Below, piece by piece: positions 25,879-35,744 of a stretch of DNA of 64,000 nt. Location of the stretch: assembly GCA_900199555.1 (NCBI GenBank), contig FZQZ01000002.1, forward strand, positions 124,001 through 188,000. The letters run 5' to 3'. A program made the position numbers and the translations under genes. Within the stretch, counting starts at the first letter, position 1. Each line of letters starts with the position of its first letter. Source of the stretch: Prevotellaceae bacterium MN60. Lineage in GTDB: Bacteria > Bacteroidota > Bacteroidia > Bacteroidales > Bacteroidaceae. The notes beneath the pieces were generated by a model. It was given only the letters and a program-made list of their open reading frames with translations. It was not told the DNA's origin and did not search any database.

Positions 25879-25937
25879 TGAACGTTAATCATTGACCATT
25901 GAACATTGACCATTATGCATTAAGCATTATGAATTAT
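25868..25937. repeat. Heptamer array A4 (ten units) providing a start codon
   Basis: Ten 7-bp units: ACGTTGA, ACATTGA, ACGTTAA, TCATTGA, CCATTGA, ACATTGA, CCATTAT, GCATTAA, GCATTAT, GAATTAT. On the minus strand several units carry ATG, and one of these starts the AbgT-like gene. Confidence 0.88.
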
Positions 25938-25943
25938 AAATCG

Positions 25944-26660
25944 TTATTCCATATCGGGTTCGAGATTGTCAATATCGAGAATGCGTAACTCGAAGGCGCG
26001 AACGACGAGGCGAGTGGCATTGACACTCTCACCATTGGGGAAGAGCTTCTTGACGAGTTCCATCTGTCGCTTCTCTAAACTCTTCACACCAAAGGGCATG
26101 CCACGAAGACCGGTAATCTGCTCCTTGGTAAAACCGAGAGCAAGATGACGCAAGAAACGCTCATCGTACTCGTCGATTTCATAGTTGATGAGTGCCTCCT
26201 GGCGAGCAAGTTGTGAAGAAACAGCGTGTTTGAAGCGCTCTACAATCTTTTGCAGGATAGGCTCATTAAAGACAAGTTGTTTACCCTCCATCACTGCCAA
26301 CACATCGCGACGTGTAAGGAGTTCGCCACTCTTCAGAATGATACCGTCGGCACCAGCATCAAGTACATCAACCCATAGTTTCTCATTGAGTATCTCACCC
26401 GTAAAGATGAGTATCTTTACTTGTTTATATAGTTCTTTTGTCTGGCGACAAATCTCCACACCTACTGTGGTAGAGCCACCAAGACCGAGGTCAAGCAGTA
26501 CAAGGTCGGGCTGTTGCTGCTTGATGAGTTTCCAATAGCTACTCTCGTTGGCAGCAGTACCAATCACTTCGGCCTCGGGAATCTCATTGCGAATGATACC
26601 TTCGGTGCCTTTGAGTTCGAGGGGTACATCCTCGACGATAATCAGTTTAAAGTTTTCCAT
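25944..26660 (-). CDS. Response regulator with C-terminal helix-turn-helix-like domain
   Basis: 238 residues. The receiver domain (1-125) has the acidic pair near 10-11, phospho-acceptor Asp57 (LLDLG), Thr in IFTG and Lys in ILKSG, so it should be active. The C-terminal part (about 165-238) with GFTKEQITGLRGM and SLEKRQMELVKKLF looks like a LuxR-type DNA-binding helix-turn-helix. Its ATG overlaps the stop of the large histidine kinase by 14 bp, so it is the likely partner. Confidence 0.88.
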   Translation of the reverse strand: MENFKLIIVEDVPLELKGTEGIIRNEIPEAEVIGTAANESSYWKLIKQQQPDLVLLDLGLGGSTTVGVEICRQTKELYKQVKILIFTGEILNEKLWVDVLDAGADGIILKSGELLTRRDVLAVMEGKQLVFNEPILQKIVERFKHAVSSQLARQEALINYEIDEYDERFLRHLALGFTKEQITGLRGMPFGVKSLEKRQMELVKKLFPNGESVNATRLVVRAFELRILDIDNLEPDME

Positions 26661-29600
26661 TATATCGTGGTAGTATTATGTTGATGTTTTCTTGTTCTAT
26701 ACTAATGCCACATCCGCGGCGATTGGTAGCTTCTCCATGGTCGCGTACTATCTGACGACAAAGGAGAAATTCTATGGGTGATTGCTGAGTGGCAAGTGGT
26801 GAGTGGGATACGTGGTAAACCACATACTTGTCGTCTTTTGCCTCTGCCGTAACATCCCCCTTAAGCAGTTCAAATAGATAACGCAGCATATTATCGTCAC
26901 CCAAGACGGTCTGACCATAAAGCGTAACAGGATGCACGTGTAGCTTAATGCGGTCTACCTGCGCCGTGGCCTGTTGTATCAAAATGCTGTATAGGTCGCG
27001 ATAATAACTGGTAACCTCTGCCAAAGGCTGTAAATCGTCGGAATCAACCAACTGGCGAATGCGCGAAGGATAATACATCGTCTCATGCTTTAAGGTGGAC
27101 AGACAGTTGTCGAGCACACTATTGGCTACATGGAGATTAGCATTCTCCAGTTCGGCACGATGCAACTCGTCGTCGGCCATCTCGATATTATTCAGCTGTA
27201 GACGTTCTTGGCGGAAGCGCTGGTATAGTCGATGACGATAGTAGAGCATAAAGTAGGCAGGCACGATGAGCACCAACAACACCAAGAGCAGAATAACAGC
27301 GATACGCTTGTTTTGCTGAGACTGCTGCATGGTGCGACAGTAGTCGTCGAGCGTAGAGTCGGCACTGAGTTCCTTAAAGAGTTGGGTATATACCTTATTA
27401 TTATAGGCATAGAGCGCCCACTCGTGGAGTGCGAGGGCAGCCACAGCACTCTCGTTGCGCATATCGAGAATTATCTGATAGTTGGTCTCTACACCATCAT
27501 GCAACCACTGAATCTCTACTGGTGTAGAGGCATCGTCTTGACGCTTCAGGAGTTGATGACTATTAGGATGCGTTTTCAGATAGTAGGCATTCAGGCACTC
27601 ACGACAGGAGTCTGCAAACGCTAAGGTACGGGCATAGGTGCCATTGATGTTAGAGAAATAAGCTGAGTCGGCATAGATATGGGCCTTACTTAGAAACTCG
27701 TTCGCATCATTAGCACTCATCGAGATACTTCCCGTCAATAGCCAGCAAACGATTAGCAGCAGTCGCATCACGCCCTTGGGCAGGCGGAAGAAGAAACGCG
27801 AGCCCCTACCCTGTTGACTCTCAGCCTGCAAACTGCATACAGAAAAAATCTGACTCGTCTTACGATATTTCTCTATGATGCCCTTACAATTCATCAATCC
27901 AAAGCCATGACCTTGTGACACCTTATGGTCGAAGACATGGGACAACGCTTCTTCGCTCATACCACGACCTGTGTCAGCAACAGATACTTCTACATAATCG
28001 GCAGTCTCTGTGGCTGAGATATCTACTCGTCCACCCTCGTCGGTAAACTTGCGGGCATTGTCAGCCAAGGTATTCAGCATAAAGAGTGTCAAGACGCGAT
28101 CGGCTTTGACGTGTGCTCCCGTTGGTGCAACCTCCAAGTCTACGCCTTTCATTCGGAAACTTGTCTTGCTACGAGCTACTATATCAAACAACGACTGTAA
28201 TAGGAAACTCTCCACATGCAAGCTCAGCTCGCCCTGACGGAGTTGTATCCATTGGGTTAGAACATCGTTTTGTTCGTTGATATTGTCAGTGAGCTCGCGG
28301 ATATAGGAGAGAGATTCTTGAAATTCTTGATTGTCTAGTTTATCTAGAGGCTCTAGAGAACCCAAGCGATTTACCTCATGGCGGATGCGGTCTATCAGGG
28401 GCAGGATGCTCATAGCCAGAGATATCTTGGCACGCTGCTCCAGATGACGACGCTCGTTGCGCTCTACACGCAGGCGAGCCTCAGCAACCTCCTCACTTTT
28501 CTGCTCCAGCAAATCGTCAAGTTCATTATCTTCCTTCTGCTGTTTGTTTAATCGATTGAAAAGCCACAAAAGGAAGAGCATGAGCAAGATAGTTACCACC
28601 ACCGCGAATATCATCCAGTTAAGCTGACTGACTTCACGATCAAGAATACCTGCACGTGCCTCCAGCTCTCGGTCTTGACGCGTCTGTTCCTGCAGGTCGA
28701 TATAGATATTACGATTGTAGTCGCTCTGCTTCTTATCGTCAATAGCAGAGTAAGCTACAGAGAGTTGTTCACGGATACTCGCCACCAAGTCGGGAGCCTG
28801 ATTGATGCGCTTATCAGCAAGAGCCTGATGCAGATTCTTTAGTGCCTGATGGTCGTCGCCCATCGCATGATAACAAGAGGCTAAAGTACGATAGGCACCA
28901 GCAATCTGATAGACATCACCATAGGTTGTGAATAACTGCAATGCCTTCTCGGCTAATGCCAACTCGCCAGTATGTTCAGCAATAGCTTCCAACGACTGTG
29001 CCTGGAAATAGATATATCCTTGACGCTCGGCAATAGTCTTACAGCGCGATAGGCATTCCATCTCGTCAGCATAAATCTGTTCGGGGGTGCCTTCGGTCAA
29101 TATACCACCAGCACCCACATTGTAGAGGTAGTTGAGATACTGTACTGTGTCGCGACGTGTACGCTCAGTATCTAATCCACGAATAGCTTCTATCGACTGG
29201 CGCTCCAGACCCACATAGTAATAATAGGTGGAGTTAACAATCGCCAATTCTGATTCTGCATAAATCAAGCGCTGTTGTAGGCGTTCGGGCAGCTCGTCGA
29301 GTCCTTCTTGAATACGATCCAAATGGCGCTGGGCTTGTTCGCGATGTTCATAAAAGGCACGATTCTCACTGCGACGCTGACAGAGACGCATCATCTGGAC
29401 TTCAGAAACCAGCAGCTCTACCTGATTATCCGTCAATGACAAGGCTTCCTTCAACTGTTGTTCAGCCTTGTTATAGTCCATACGCACCATCGAGACGAAG
29501 GCGAGATTGTTGAGCGACTCAGCACGGCCATCGTCAAAGGATGCTAACTCGTAAGCCCTACGAGCATAGACTTCAGTAGAATCGATGTTACGATAGTGAT

Positions 29601-29706
29601 AGGCATAAGATAGAGAATTCAACTTGTCCACCGTTGCCTTATCTGACGGTGAACAAGCTGAGATAAGTATTAGCAGGAGTGCGTTAAGCGCGAGCCTTTG
29701 CCACAT
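26647..29706 (-). CDS. Double-module TPR histidine kinase
   Basis: 1019 residues. Lipobox-like signal LISAC (13-17), TPR repeats (30-340), membrane helix 363-382, coiled coil, H-box with His443 ([10 protein letters not shown]), and a complete ATPase domain (Asn550, DTGRGM at 578-583, GHGFGL). A new signal-like segment starting at Met647 crosses the membrane (647-663). It leads to a second periplasmic part, a helix at 802-822 and a second kinase-like module with His874 (LKHETMYYP) but poor ATP motifs. It looks like two kinase genes fused, the second decayed. The 5' end overlaps eda by 23 bp. Confidence 0.88.
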   Translation of the reverse strand: MWQRLALNALLLILISACSPSDKATVDKLNSLSYAYHYRNIDSTEVYARRAYELASFDDGRAESLNNLAFVSMVRMDYNKAEQQLKEALSLTDNQVELLVSEVQMMRLCQRRSENRAFYEHREQAQRHLDRIQEGLDELPERLQQRLIYAESELAIVNSTYYYYVGLERQSIEAIRGLDTERTRRDTVQYLNYLYNVGAGGILTEGTPEQIYADEMECLSRCKTIAERQGYIYFQAQSLEAIAEHTGELALAEKALQLFTTYGDVYQIAGAYRTLASCYHAMGDDHQALKNLHQALADKRINQAPDLVASIREQLSVAYSAIDDKKQSDYNRNIYIDLQEQTRQDRELEARAGILDREVSQLNWMIFAVVVTILLMLFLLWLFNRLNKQQKEDNELDDLLEQKSEEVAEARLRVERNERRHLEQRAKISLAMSILPLIDRIRHEVNRLGSLEPLDKLDNQEFQESLSYIRELTDNINEQNDVLTQWIQLRQGELSLHVESFLLQSLFDIVARSKTSFRMKGVDLEVAPTGAHVKADRVLTLFMLNTLADNARKFTDEGGRVDISATETADYVEVSVADTGRGMSEEALSHVFDHKVSQGHGFGLMNCKGIIEKYRKTSQIFSVCSLQAESQQGRGSRFFFRLPKGVMRLLLIVCWLLTGSISMSANDANEFLSKAHIYADSAYFSNINGTYARTLAFADSCRECLNAYYLKTHPNSHQLLKRQDDASTPVEIQWLHDGVETNYQIILDMRNESAVAALALHEWALYAYNNKVYTQLFKELSADSTLDDYCRTMQQSQQNKRIAVILLLVLLVLIVPAYFMLYYRHRLYQRFRQERLQLNNIEMADDELHRAELENANLHVANSVLDNCLSTLKHETMYYPSRIRQLVDSDDLQPLAEVTSYYRDLYSILIQQATAQVDRIKLHVHPVTLYGQTVLGDDNMLRYLFELLKGDVTAEAKDDKYVVYHVSHSPLATQQSPIEFLLCRQIVRDHGEATNRRGCGISIEQENINIILPRYNGKL

Positions 29707-30352
29707 AACCGAGTGCCTCCTTGCACTTGTCGGTTACATACTGCCAGTCGCCAGCCTTAACCTTATCTGAGGGGAACAGCTTAGAACCCATACCCACACA
29801 GAAAACGCCAGCCTTAAACCACTTAGTAAGATTCTCCTCGTCGGGAGAAACACCACCAGTGACCATAATCTTAGACCAAGGCATAGGAGCCTTCAAGCCC
29901 TTAATCATGTTAGGACCAACCACATCGCCAGGGAATACCTTTGTCAGGTCACAACCCAACTCCTGAGCCTTACCAATCTCTGATACAGTCATACAACCTG
30001 GGCAGTAAGGAACAAGACGACGATTACATACAGGAGCGATGTCGGGATTAAACAATGGACCAACTACAAAGCAGGCTCCTAACTGGAGATACATGGCTGC
30101 AGTAGGTGCATCAACAACAGAGCCAATACCCAATGCCAACTCAGGACACTCCTTGTCAGCCCACTTTACCAACTCGCCGAAGACCTCTTGAGCGAAGTCA
30201 CCACGATTGGTAAACTCGAAAGCACGAACGCCACCTTCATAGCAGGCCTTAACAACATTCTTGCAAACTTCTAAATCCTTGTGATAGAAGACGGGTACCA
30301 TACCGGTATCACCAATCTTCTGCATCACTGCTATCTTATCAAATTTTGCCAT
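29684..30352 (-). CDS. eda: 2-keto-3-deoxy-6-phosphogluconate aldolase
   Basis: 222 residues from the ATG at 30352 ([22 protein letters not shown]). A KDPG-aldolase TIM barrel with the catalytic Glu near EFTNRG and the Schiff-base Lys in the TKVFPG motif. It splits KDPG to pyruvate and glyceraldehyde-3-phosphate in hexuronate use and the Entner-Doudoroff route. It follows kdgK after 28 bp. The open frame continues upstream into kdgK, but the internal ATG fits family starts. Confidence 0.93.
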   Translation of the reverse strand: MAKFDKIAVMQKIGDTGMVPVFYHKDLEVCKNVVKACYEGGVRAFEFTNRGDFAQEVFGELVKWADKECPELALGIGSVVDAPTAAMYLQLGACFVVGPLFNPDIAPVCNRRLVPYCPGCMTVSEIGKAQELGCDLTKVFPGDVVGPNMIKGLKAPMPWSKIMVTGGVSPDEENLTKWFKAGVFCVGMGSKLFPSDKVKAGDWQYVTDKCKEALGYVAKARA

Positions 30353-30380
30353 AATTTCTTTTTTTCTAGATTGTCTAGGA

Positions 30381-31403
30381 TTAACGCTGTACGCGTCCGT
30401 TAGCATTACCACCAGCAAGAGCCTCAACTTCTTCAACTGAAACCAAATTGAAGTCACCATTGATAGTATGCTTCAAGGCAGAAGCAGCAACAGCAAACTC
30501 AAGAGCCTCGCCCTGTGTCTTCTTGGTCAGCAAACCATGAATCAAACCACCAGAGAATGAGTCGCCACCACCAACACGGTCGATGATAGGATTAATCTCA
30601 TAACGCTTAGACTGGTAGAACTCCTTACCATCATAGATAAGTGCTTTCCATCCATTGAAGGTAGCGCTATAGCTTTCGCGCAAAGTAGACACAACGTACT
30701 TAAAACCAAACTCTTGCATCATTTGCTTAAAGATACCCTCATAGCCAGCAGCATCGGTCTGACCACCCTCTACATCAGCATCAGGTTTGAAACCGAGACA
30801 AAGCTCAGCATCCTCCTCATTACCGATACATACATCAACATATTTCATCAATGGACGCATGATAGAAATAGCCTTCTCACTAGTCCAAAGCTTCTTACGG
30901 AAATTAAGGTCGACAGAAACGGTTACTCCGTGACGCTTAGCAGCCTCACAAGCCAGACGAGTCAGTTCGGCAGCCTTATCAGAGATAGCGGGTGTGATAC
31001 CACTCCAGTGGAACCAAGCAGCGCCCTCCATAATCTTATCGAAATCAAAGTCTTGGGGCTCAGCCTCTGCAATAGAAGAATGAGCACGGTCGTAGATAAC
31101 CTTTGAAGGACGCATAGAAGCACCTGTCTCGGCATAATACAGACCAACACGGTCGCCACCGCGAGAAATAAATTGTGTGTTCACACCATAACGGCGCAGG
31201 GCATTGACAGCAATCTGACCAATCTCATGCTTGGGGAGCTTGGAAACGAAATAAGCCTCATGACCATAGTTGGCTACTGAGATTGCTACGTTGGCCTCAC
31301 CACCCCCAGGAATGATACGGAAAGAGTCACTCTGAATAAATCGGTCGTTGCCCATTGGCGATAGGCGAAGCATGATTTCGCCTAATGTTACGATTTTTGC
31401 CAT
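30381..31403 (-). CDS. kdgK: 2-keto-3-deoxygluconate kinase (PfkB family)
   Basis: 340 residues. PfkB-family fold with the N-terminal GGGEANVAI motif (substrate site) and the C-terminal GGGDSFSGG motif with the catalytic Asp. KdgK phosphorylates 2-keto-3-deoxygluconate to KDPG, the substrate of the eda product encoded next. The pair completes pectin and uronate breakdown. A full consensus promoter lies 51 bp upstream and a LacI-type regulator is transcribed divergently. Confidence 0.93.
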   Translation of the reverse strand: MAKIVTLGEIMLRLSPMGNDRFIQSDSFRIIPGGGEANVAISVANYGHEAYFVSKLPKHEIGQIAVNALRRYGVNTQFISRGGDRVGLYYAETGASMRPSKVIYDRAHSSIAEAEPQDFDFDKIMEGAAWFHWSGITPAISDKAAELTRLACEAAKRHGVTVSVDLNFRKKLWTSEKAISIMRPLMKYVDVCIGNEEDAELCLGFKPDADVEGGQTDAAGYEGIFKQMMQEFGFKYVVSTLRESYSATFNGWKALIYDGKEFYQSKRYEINPIIDRVGGGDSFSGGLIHGLLTKKTQGEALEFAVAASALKHTINGDFNLVSVEEVEALAGGNANGRVQR

Positions 31404-31453
31404 ATGCTTTATTATTACATTTAAATATTCCTATTATATTATTAAAGTGATTG

Positions 31454-31485
31454 CAAAGATACGACTATTTTTTCAGAACGACAAA
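31454..31485 (-). promoter_or_regulatory. kdgK-eda promoter
   Basis: On the minus strand TTTG (31482-31485), 20 bp, TATCTTTG (31454-31461). Confidence 0.85.
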
Positions 31486-31505
31486 GAAAACGACATAAAT
31501 ATTCC

Positions 31506-31527
31506 TTATTGGGCTCGCAAACAATAA
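31506..31527. promoter_or_regulatory. Possible operator in the kdgK/LacI divergent spacer
   Basis: TTATTG and CAATAA form an interrupted palindrome 22 bp long, 21 bp upstream of the kdgK -33 element. The central ten bases are not symmetric, so the call is tentative. Confidence 0.35.
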
Positions 31528-31575
31528 TAAGAAGAAATTTATCTGATATTTCTTCGGGGTATCATTTTTTTTCAT

Positions 31576-31583
31576 TACCTTTG
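31576..31583 (+). promoter_or_regulatory. -7 element of the LacI-type regulator gene
   Basis: TACCTTTG on the plus strand, 24 bp before the ATG. No TTTG is seen at -33. Confidence 0.7.
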
Positions 31584-31607
31584 CAAAAACTATAAATACT
31601 ACCAAGG

Positions 31608-32678
31608 ATGGATACTGCAAAGATTAGAATCAAAGACATCGCTGAGCGTGCTGGCGTTAGCGTCGGTACTGTGGATCGTGTACTGCACGAGCGTCCCAAC
31701 GTATCTCCCAAAGCATTGGAGAAAGTAAAGAAGGCCTTAGAGGAGATGGACTACAAGCCCAACATGTATGCCTCTGCCCTAGCCTACAACAAGTCATACA
31801 AATTTTATATGATGCTTCCCAAGCATGAGTCAGAAGCATATTGGGAGGAGATAGAAGCAGGTGCACGTACGGCCTGTGAGCGCTTTCGCGACTTCCGGGT
31901 ATCAAACAATGTAGTGTATTACAACCGATTCTCGGTAGAAACGTTCGACAAGACGATGGCCGAGGTAATGAAGCAAGAGCCTGATGGTGTGATTGTGGTG
32001 CCCTCACGACTGGATGTCACCACCAAATATGCTAACATCATGCACGAAAGAAACATCCCCTTTATCCTACTCGACTCTTATATGCCCGACCTGAAACCAC
32101 TATCATTTTTCGGACAAGATTCTTTTGCCAGCGGATATCTTGCTGCACGAATGATGATGTTGTTTACTCCTAAAGAGAAGGAAATCATGCTGATGAAGCA
32201 GATGCGCAATGGTAACGTGGCATCTAAGCAGCAGGAGAACCGTGAGACGGGATTCCGTCACTACATGCGCGACCATTTCCCCAACGTGAAGATTCACGAG
32301 ATTAATCTCCCTCTTGACGAGAAACGCGAGAACTACGATTCTACCTTGGAGAAGTTTTTCAAGGGGCATCCATTAGTACACCATTGCATCACCTTCAACT
32401 CCAAAGCGCATATCGTAGGTGAATATCTATTAAGAAGTAATCGCCGCAACATCCAGATTATGGGCTATGATATGGTGCCAAAGAATGCAGAATGTCTGCG
32501 CCAAGGTAGCATCTCTTGTCTGATAGCTCAGCATGCCTTCATACAGGGATATGCTTGTATTGACACACTCTTTAATGCAATCATCTTAAAGAAAGAAGTA
32601 GAGCCTGTCAACTATATGCCTATCGAGATTCTGACAAAAGAGAACGTTGATTTCTACACACGAAAAAACATCGGCTAG
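31608..32678 (+). CDS. LacI-family transcriptional regulator
   Basis: 356 residues. The N terminus has the LacI helix-turn-helix (IKDIAERAGVSVGTVDRVLH) and hinge helix (NMYASALAYN). A periplasmic-binding-protein-type sensor domain with DSY and GYDMVP motifs follows. It is divergent from kdgK-eda across a 204-bp spacer and is the likely regulator of that pair. The inducer is probably a uronate breakdown intermediate (inference from position). Confidence 0.92.
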   Translation: MDTAKIRIKDIAERAGVSVGTVDRVLHERPNVSPKALEKVKKALEEMDYKPNMYASALAYNKSYKFYMMLPKHESEAYWEEIEAGARTACERFRDFRVSNNVVYYNRFSVETFDKTMAEVMKQEPDGVIVVPSRLDVTTKYANIMHERNIPFILLDSYMPDLKPLSFFGQDSFASGYLAARMMMLFTPKEKEIMLMKQMRNGNVASKQQENRETGFRHYMRDHFPNVKIHEINLPLDEKRENYDSTLEKFFKGHPLVHHCITFNSKAHIVGEYLLRSNRRNIQIMGYDMVPKNAECLRQGSISCLIAQHAFIQGYACIDTLFNAIILKKEVEPVNYMPIEILTKENVDFYTRKNIG

Positions 32679-32710
32679 CAAATTGACATGATAGTCGATA
32701 AAGATATAAC

Positions 32711-32750
32711 AAAAAAACGTCAGCACAAGAAGATATGCTGACGTTTTTTC
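32711..32750. terminator. Bidirectional terminator between LacI gene and galE
   Basis: ACGTCAGCA pairs with TGCTGACGT across 9 nt, with A-runs before and T-runs after, so it works for both convergent genes. Confidence 0.93.
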
Positions 32751-32768
32751 TATCGTGTATAGCTTTAC

Positions 32769-33809
32769 TTATTGTATTCCATCTTCACGCAGTTTCTGTT
32801 GCCAACGCCATGCTGACTTCAGCACCTCTTCTGTAGGAGTCTCAGCCTTCCAGCCCAACACTTTGTTGGCCTTATCAACATTACCCCATACCTGTTCGAT
32901 ATCACCCTCACGACGAGGAGCATAGGTCCAGTTGACCTTTACACCAGTAGCCTTTTCAAAGCCTTCTACCACCTCCAAGGTAGAGAGTCCCTTACCAGTA
33001 CCGATATTAAATACCTCTACAGCTTCTGTCTCAGGCTTGTCGAGTACACGCTCCATAGCCTTTACGTGAGCCTTTGCCAGGTCAACAACATAGATATAGT
33101 CACGGATACAAGTCTTGTCAGGCGTATTATAGTCGTTACCGAAAATCTTCAGCTGCTCACGAATACCCATAGCGGTCTGGGTAACGAAAGGAATCAAATT
33201 CATAGGCACGCCATTAGGCAATTCACCAATCAGTGCAGAGGGATGAGCACCAATAGGATTAAAGTAGCGCAGCAGGATAGCCTTCACGGGAGCACCAGAA
33301 TGTACATAGTCCTGAATAATCTCCTCATTAATCTGCTTGGTGTTACCATAAGGCGACATTGCCTTCTGTATGGGAGCATCCTCTGTTACGGGCAAGTTCT
33401 CCTGTGCGGGCTGACCATATACGGTGCATGAAGAAGAGAAGATAATTCCCTTTACATCATACTTAGGCATCAGCTCCAACAGATTGATAAGCGACATCAG
33501 GTTGTTGCGATAGTAGAGCAAAGGTTTCTCTACACTCTCACCAACAGCCTTGGAAGCTGCAAAATGGATAATACCTGAGATATCTGGATATTTCTGGAAT
33601 ACGCGCTCCATAGCTGCATAGTCGCAGCAGTCCACCTGCTCGAAGGCGGGACGCTGGCCCGTAATCTTCTCAATACCGTCAAGAACATGAACATTTGAGT
33701 TAGAGAGGTTATCAACAATGACTACCTTGTAGCCAGCCTCTTGCAACTCTACTGTGGTATGACTTCCGATAAAGCCCGTTCCACCAGTCACTAGAATAGT
33801 TTGCTTCAT
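32769..33809 (-). CDS. galE: UDP-glucose 4-epimerase
   Basis: 346 residues. The Rossmann motif GGTGFIGS (9-16) and the catalytic SPYGNTK (Tyr-x-x-x-Lys) with an upstream SSS-type motif are present. Length is normal. It interconverts UDP-glucose and UDP-galactose using NAD, feeding surface polysaccharide and galactose use. It is preceded by the tRNA-Asp pair on the same strand and ended by a bidirectional terminator. Confidence 0.96.
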   Translation of the reverse strand: MKQTILVTGGTGFIGSHTTVELQEAGYKVVIVDNLSNSNVHVLDGIEKITGQRPAFEQVDCCDYAAMERVFQKYPDISGIIHFAASKAVGESVEKPLLYYRNNLMSLINLLELMPKYDVKGIIFSSSCTVYGQPAQENLPVTEDAPIQKAMSPYGNTKQINEEIIQDYVHSGAPVKAILLRYFNPIGAHPSALIGELPNGVPMNLIPFVTQTAMGIREQLKIFGNDYNTPDKTCIRDYIYVVDLAKAHVKAMERVLDKPETEAVEVFNIGTGKGLSTLEVVEGFEKATGVKVNWTYAPRREGDIEQVWGNVDKANKVLGWKAETPTEEVLKSAWRWQQKLREDGIQ

Positions 33810-33835
33810 ACCTTTTGTGTTTATAGGTTTTTTAA

Positions 33836-33872
33836 TGAGAAAAGCTCAATGAACGTGTGTCCAATGAGCTTT
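33836..33872 (-). terminator. Terminator of the tRNA-Asp pair
   Basis: On the minus strand AAAGCTCA pairs with TGAGCTTT, followed by a T-rich stretch, 8 bp after the 3' end of the second tRNA. Confidence 0.75.
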
Positions 33873-33880
33873 CCGATTCT

Positions 33881-33957
33881 TGGCGGTGCGTACGAGACTC
33901 GAACTCGTGACCTCCTGCGTGACAGGCAGGCATTCTAACCAACTGAACTAACGCACC
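33881..33957 (-). tRNA. tRNA-Asp (GTC), copy 2
   Basis: 77 nt with encoded CCA. Acceptor stem GGTGCGT/ACGCACC, discriminator G, anticodon GTC within CCTGTCACG and T-loop GTTCGAGTC. Identical to the copy at 34000-34076. Confidence 0.98.
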
Positions 33958-33999
33958 AATGTATTTAACAATTTTACTACTCAACAACTTCACGATTCT

Positions 34000-34076
34000 T
34001 GGCGGTGCGTACGAGACTCGAACTCGTGACCTCCTGCGTGACAGGCAGGCATTCTAACCAACTGAACTAACGCACC
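34000..34076 (-). tRNA. tRNA-Asp (GTC), copy 1
   Basis: 77 nt with encoded CCA, same sequence as the other copy, 42 bp upstream of it in transcription order. The seven bases 3' to each gene (AGAATCG on the minus strand) are also identical, which points to recent duplication or conversion. Confidence 0.98.
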
Positions 34077-34154
34077 AGAGTTGCATCGTTTGTCGTTTTG
34101 CGGGTGCAAAGGTAATGAGAATTTTTGAATATACAAAACTTTTTGGCGAAAAGT

Positions 34155-34649
34155 TTATAAAAATCTTTGCATTAGTACCGCATCACGGTATTTTTGACCA
34201 TCAAAAAGCCATTCTGAGAGAGTATTTTGTGTTTTAAAACCATTTTTCTCAAACAACAAAAGTGCTGGATGATTGTCACTGGCAACGATAACATAGAGCT
34301 GATGCAAGTGAATAATTCGCATGGCATAGTTGCATAATTCTTGGATAGCAGCTGAAGCATATCCTTTTCTACGATAGTTGGACTGGATAACGATACCCAC
34401 CTCTGCGCGTAGATGTTGCGGATCGAAATGTACCAAATCGGCAATACCTACCGCCTCACCATTGTCACCTTCCACGATGAGGCGCATCTGTCGGTCGGCA
34501 TAGATATCATCACTAGAAGTGGCAATATAGTCGTGTAACGTATAACGACTATAAGGAACATTTGTCGTTCCCACCTGCCACAGATTACTATCATTCTCTA
34601 TCTGATAGAGCAAATCTAAATCCTCGGGTTCTATTGCACGTAATGTCAT
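34155..34649 (-). CDS. GNAT-family N-acetyltransferase
   Basis: 164 residues with the GNAT fold. The acetyl-CoA motif is RRKGYASAAIQ (about 93-103), and the C-terminal NHPALLLFEKNGF motif is present. It is closest in layout to SpeG/RimJ-like enzymes, so the substrate could be a polyamine, a protein N terminus or an antibiotic; it cannot be told from sequence. Its ATG overlaps the stop of the glycosyltransferase gene by 4 bp. Confidence 0.9.
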   Translation of the reverse strand: MTLRAIEPEDLDLLYQIENDSNLWQVGTTNVPYSRYTLHDYIATSSDDIYADRQMRLIVEGDNGEAVGIADLVHFDPQHLRAEVGIVIQSNYRRKGYASAAIQELCNYAMRIIHLHQLYVIVASDNHPALLLFEKNGFKTQNTLSEWLFDGQKYRDAVLMQRFL

Positions 34650-35506
34650 GAGCGTGGATGTAATAAGTTGTGGAATCGCTGAGCCATCATTGGCAGTAAA
34701 GCCATCATGGCTCGTGTGTAGATAGCCAACTGAATAGGCAACGAGAAGAAAACGCTGAGATGTCCATAGTGCTTGCGGAAGAAGATAAGCATAGCCTGAT
34801 AGAAGGTATGCACATAGCGGAAGGTGGACTTCTGCGTAGACTCTCCTTTATAATGTATAATATCGAAGGGCAAATACCAGTTCTGCCACCCCCCCTTCAG
34901 CAATCGGTAGCTGAGGTCAATATCCTCACCATACATAAAGTAGTCTTCATCGAGCAGACCTATCTGGTTGAGTGCCTTTCGACGCAACATACAAAAGGCG
35001 CCACTGATAACCTCTATCTGTCCGGGCTTATCCCACGACAGATGACTCATATAGTAGCGACGCGTACAGCCCAGCATCTTCAGCATGGCCACCCAGGGTG
35101 TAGGAATAGCACGGCGCGACTCGGGAGCAACTTGTCCCTCTCTATTCAACATGCGCACTCCTGCCCCACCCGCTTCAGGATGGCTATCCATAAAATCAAG
35201 CACTCCGCGAAGTGTATTCTCATAGACCACAGTATCGGGATTGAGCAACAATACATATTCTGAGTCAGTACAACGAATAGCCTGATTGTTGGCACGAGCA
35301 AAACCTACATTCTCTTGATTGGCTATAAAGTGAACATCAGGATGACGTGGCTGAAGGGTTTCTACCGTACTATCGGTTGACAGATTATCCACCACGTATA
35401 TCTCACCATCAATACCCTGCAAGGCGCTCTTCACACTCTGCAAGCACTCGTCTAACAGTTGACATACATTATAGCTTACGATTACTATGCAGATTTTCTT
35501 GGCCAT
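34646..35506 (-). CDS. Family 2 glycosyltransferase
   Basis: 286 residues from the ATG at 35506 (MAKKICIVIVSYN). GT-A fold with VVDNLSTDST and LLNPDTVV (the metal-binding Asp region), then EDIDLSYRL with the catalytic-type acidic residues. It resembles rhamnosyl transferases acting on lipid-linked surface glycans. A C-terminal amphipathic or membrane-near stretch is present. A longer frame up to 35629 runs through the neighbouring membrane gene and is not used. Confidence 0.9.
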   Translation of the reverse strand: MAKKICIVIVSYNVCQLLDECLQSVKSALQGIDGEIYVVDNLSTDSTVETLQPRHPDVHFIANQENVGFARANNQAIRCTDSEYVLLLNPDTVVYENTLRGVLDFMDSHPEAGGAGVRMLNREGQVAPESRRAIPTPWVAMLKMLGCTRRYYMSHLSWDKPGQIEVISGAFCMLRRKALNQIGLLDEDYFMYGEDIDLSYRLLKGGWQNWYLPFDIIHYKGESTQKSTFRYVHTFYQAMLIFFRKHYGHLSVFFSLPIQLAIYTRAMMALLPMMAQRFHNLLHPRS

Positions 35507-35727
35507 ACAAAGGGGATACAGAGCAAAAGAATTACACCTAAATAAAAGAATACAGTGGTGCGATACACAGCATAGCACACTGCATTGATTAATAATGGTA
35601 CAAGAAGCAAGACCATACGGGGTTGCCACTTTTTCTTATACAGACGCACAGCTCCATAGGCACATAGCAGTGTTGCCAGTTCCATCAGTGTCGTCAATAA
35701 GAATTGTACTGTTTCTGCATTCATCAT
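35485..35727 (-). CDS. Small membrane protein
   Basis: 80 residues from the ATG at 35727, with two or three hydrophobic helices and a basic C terminus (PFVWPRKSA). The open frame also allows a TTG start at 35748. It overlaps the start of the glycosyltransferase gene by 22 bp and follows recR closely, so it is probably part of that operon. No family is recognised. Confidence 0.65.
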   Translation of the reverse strand: MMNAETVQFLLTTLMELATLLCAYGAVRLYKKKWQPRMVLLLVPLLINAVCYAVYRTTVFFYLGVILLLCIPFVWPRKSA

Positions 35728-35744
35728 TATTATTTTTTTTATTA

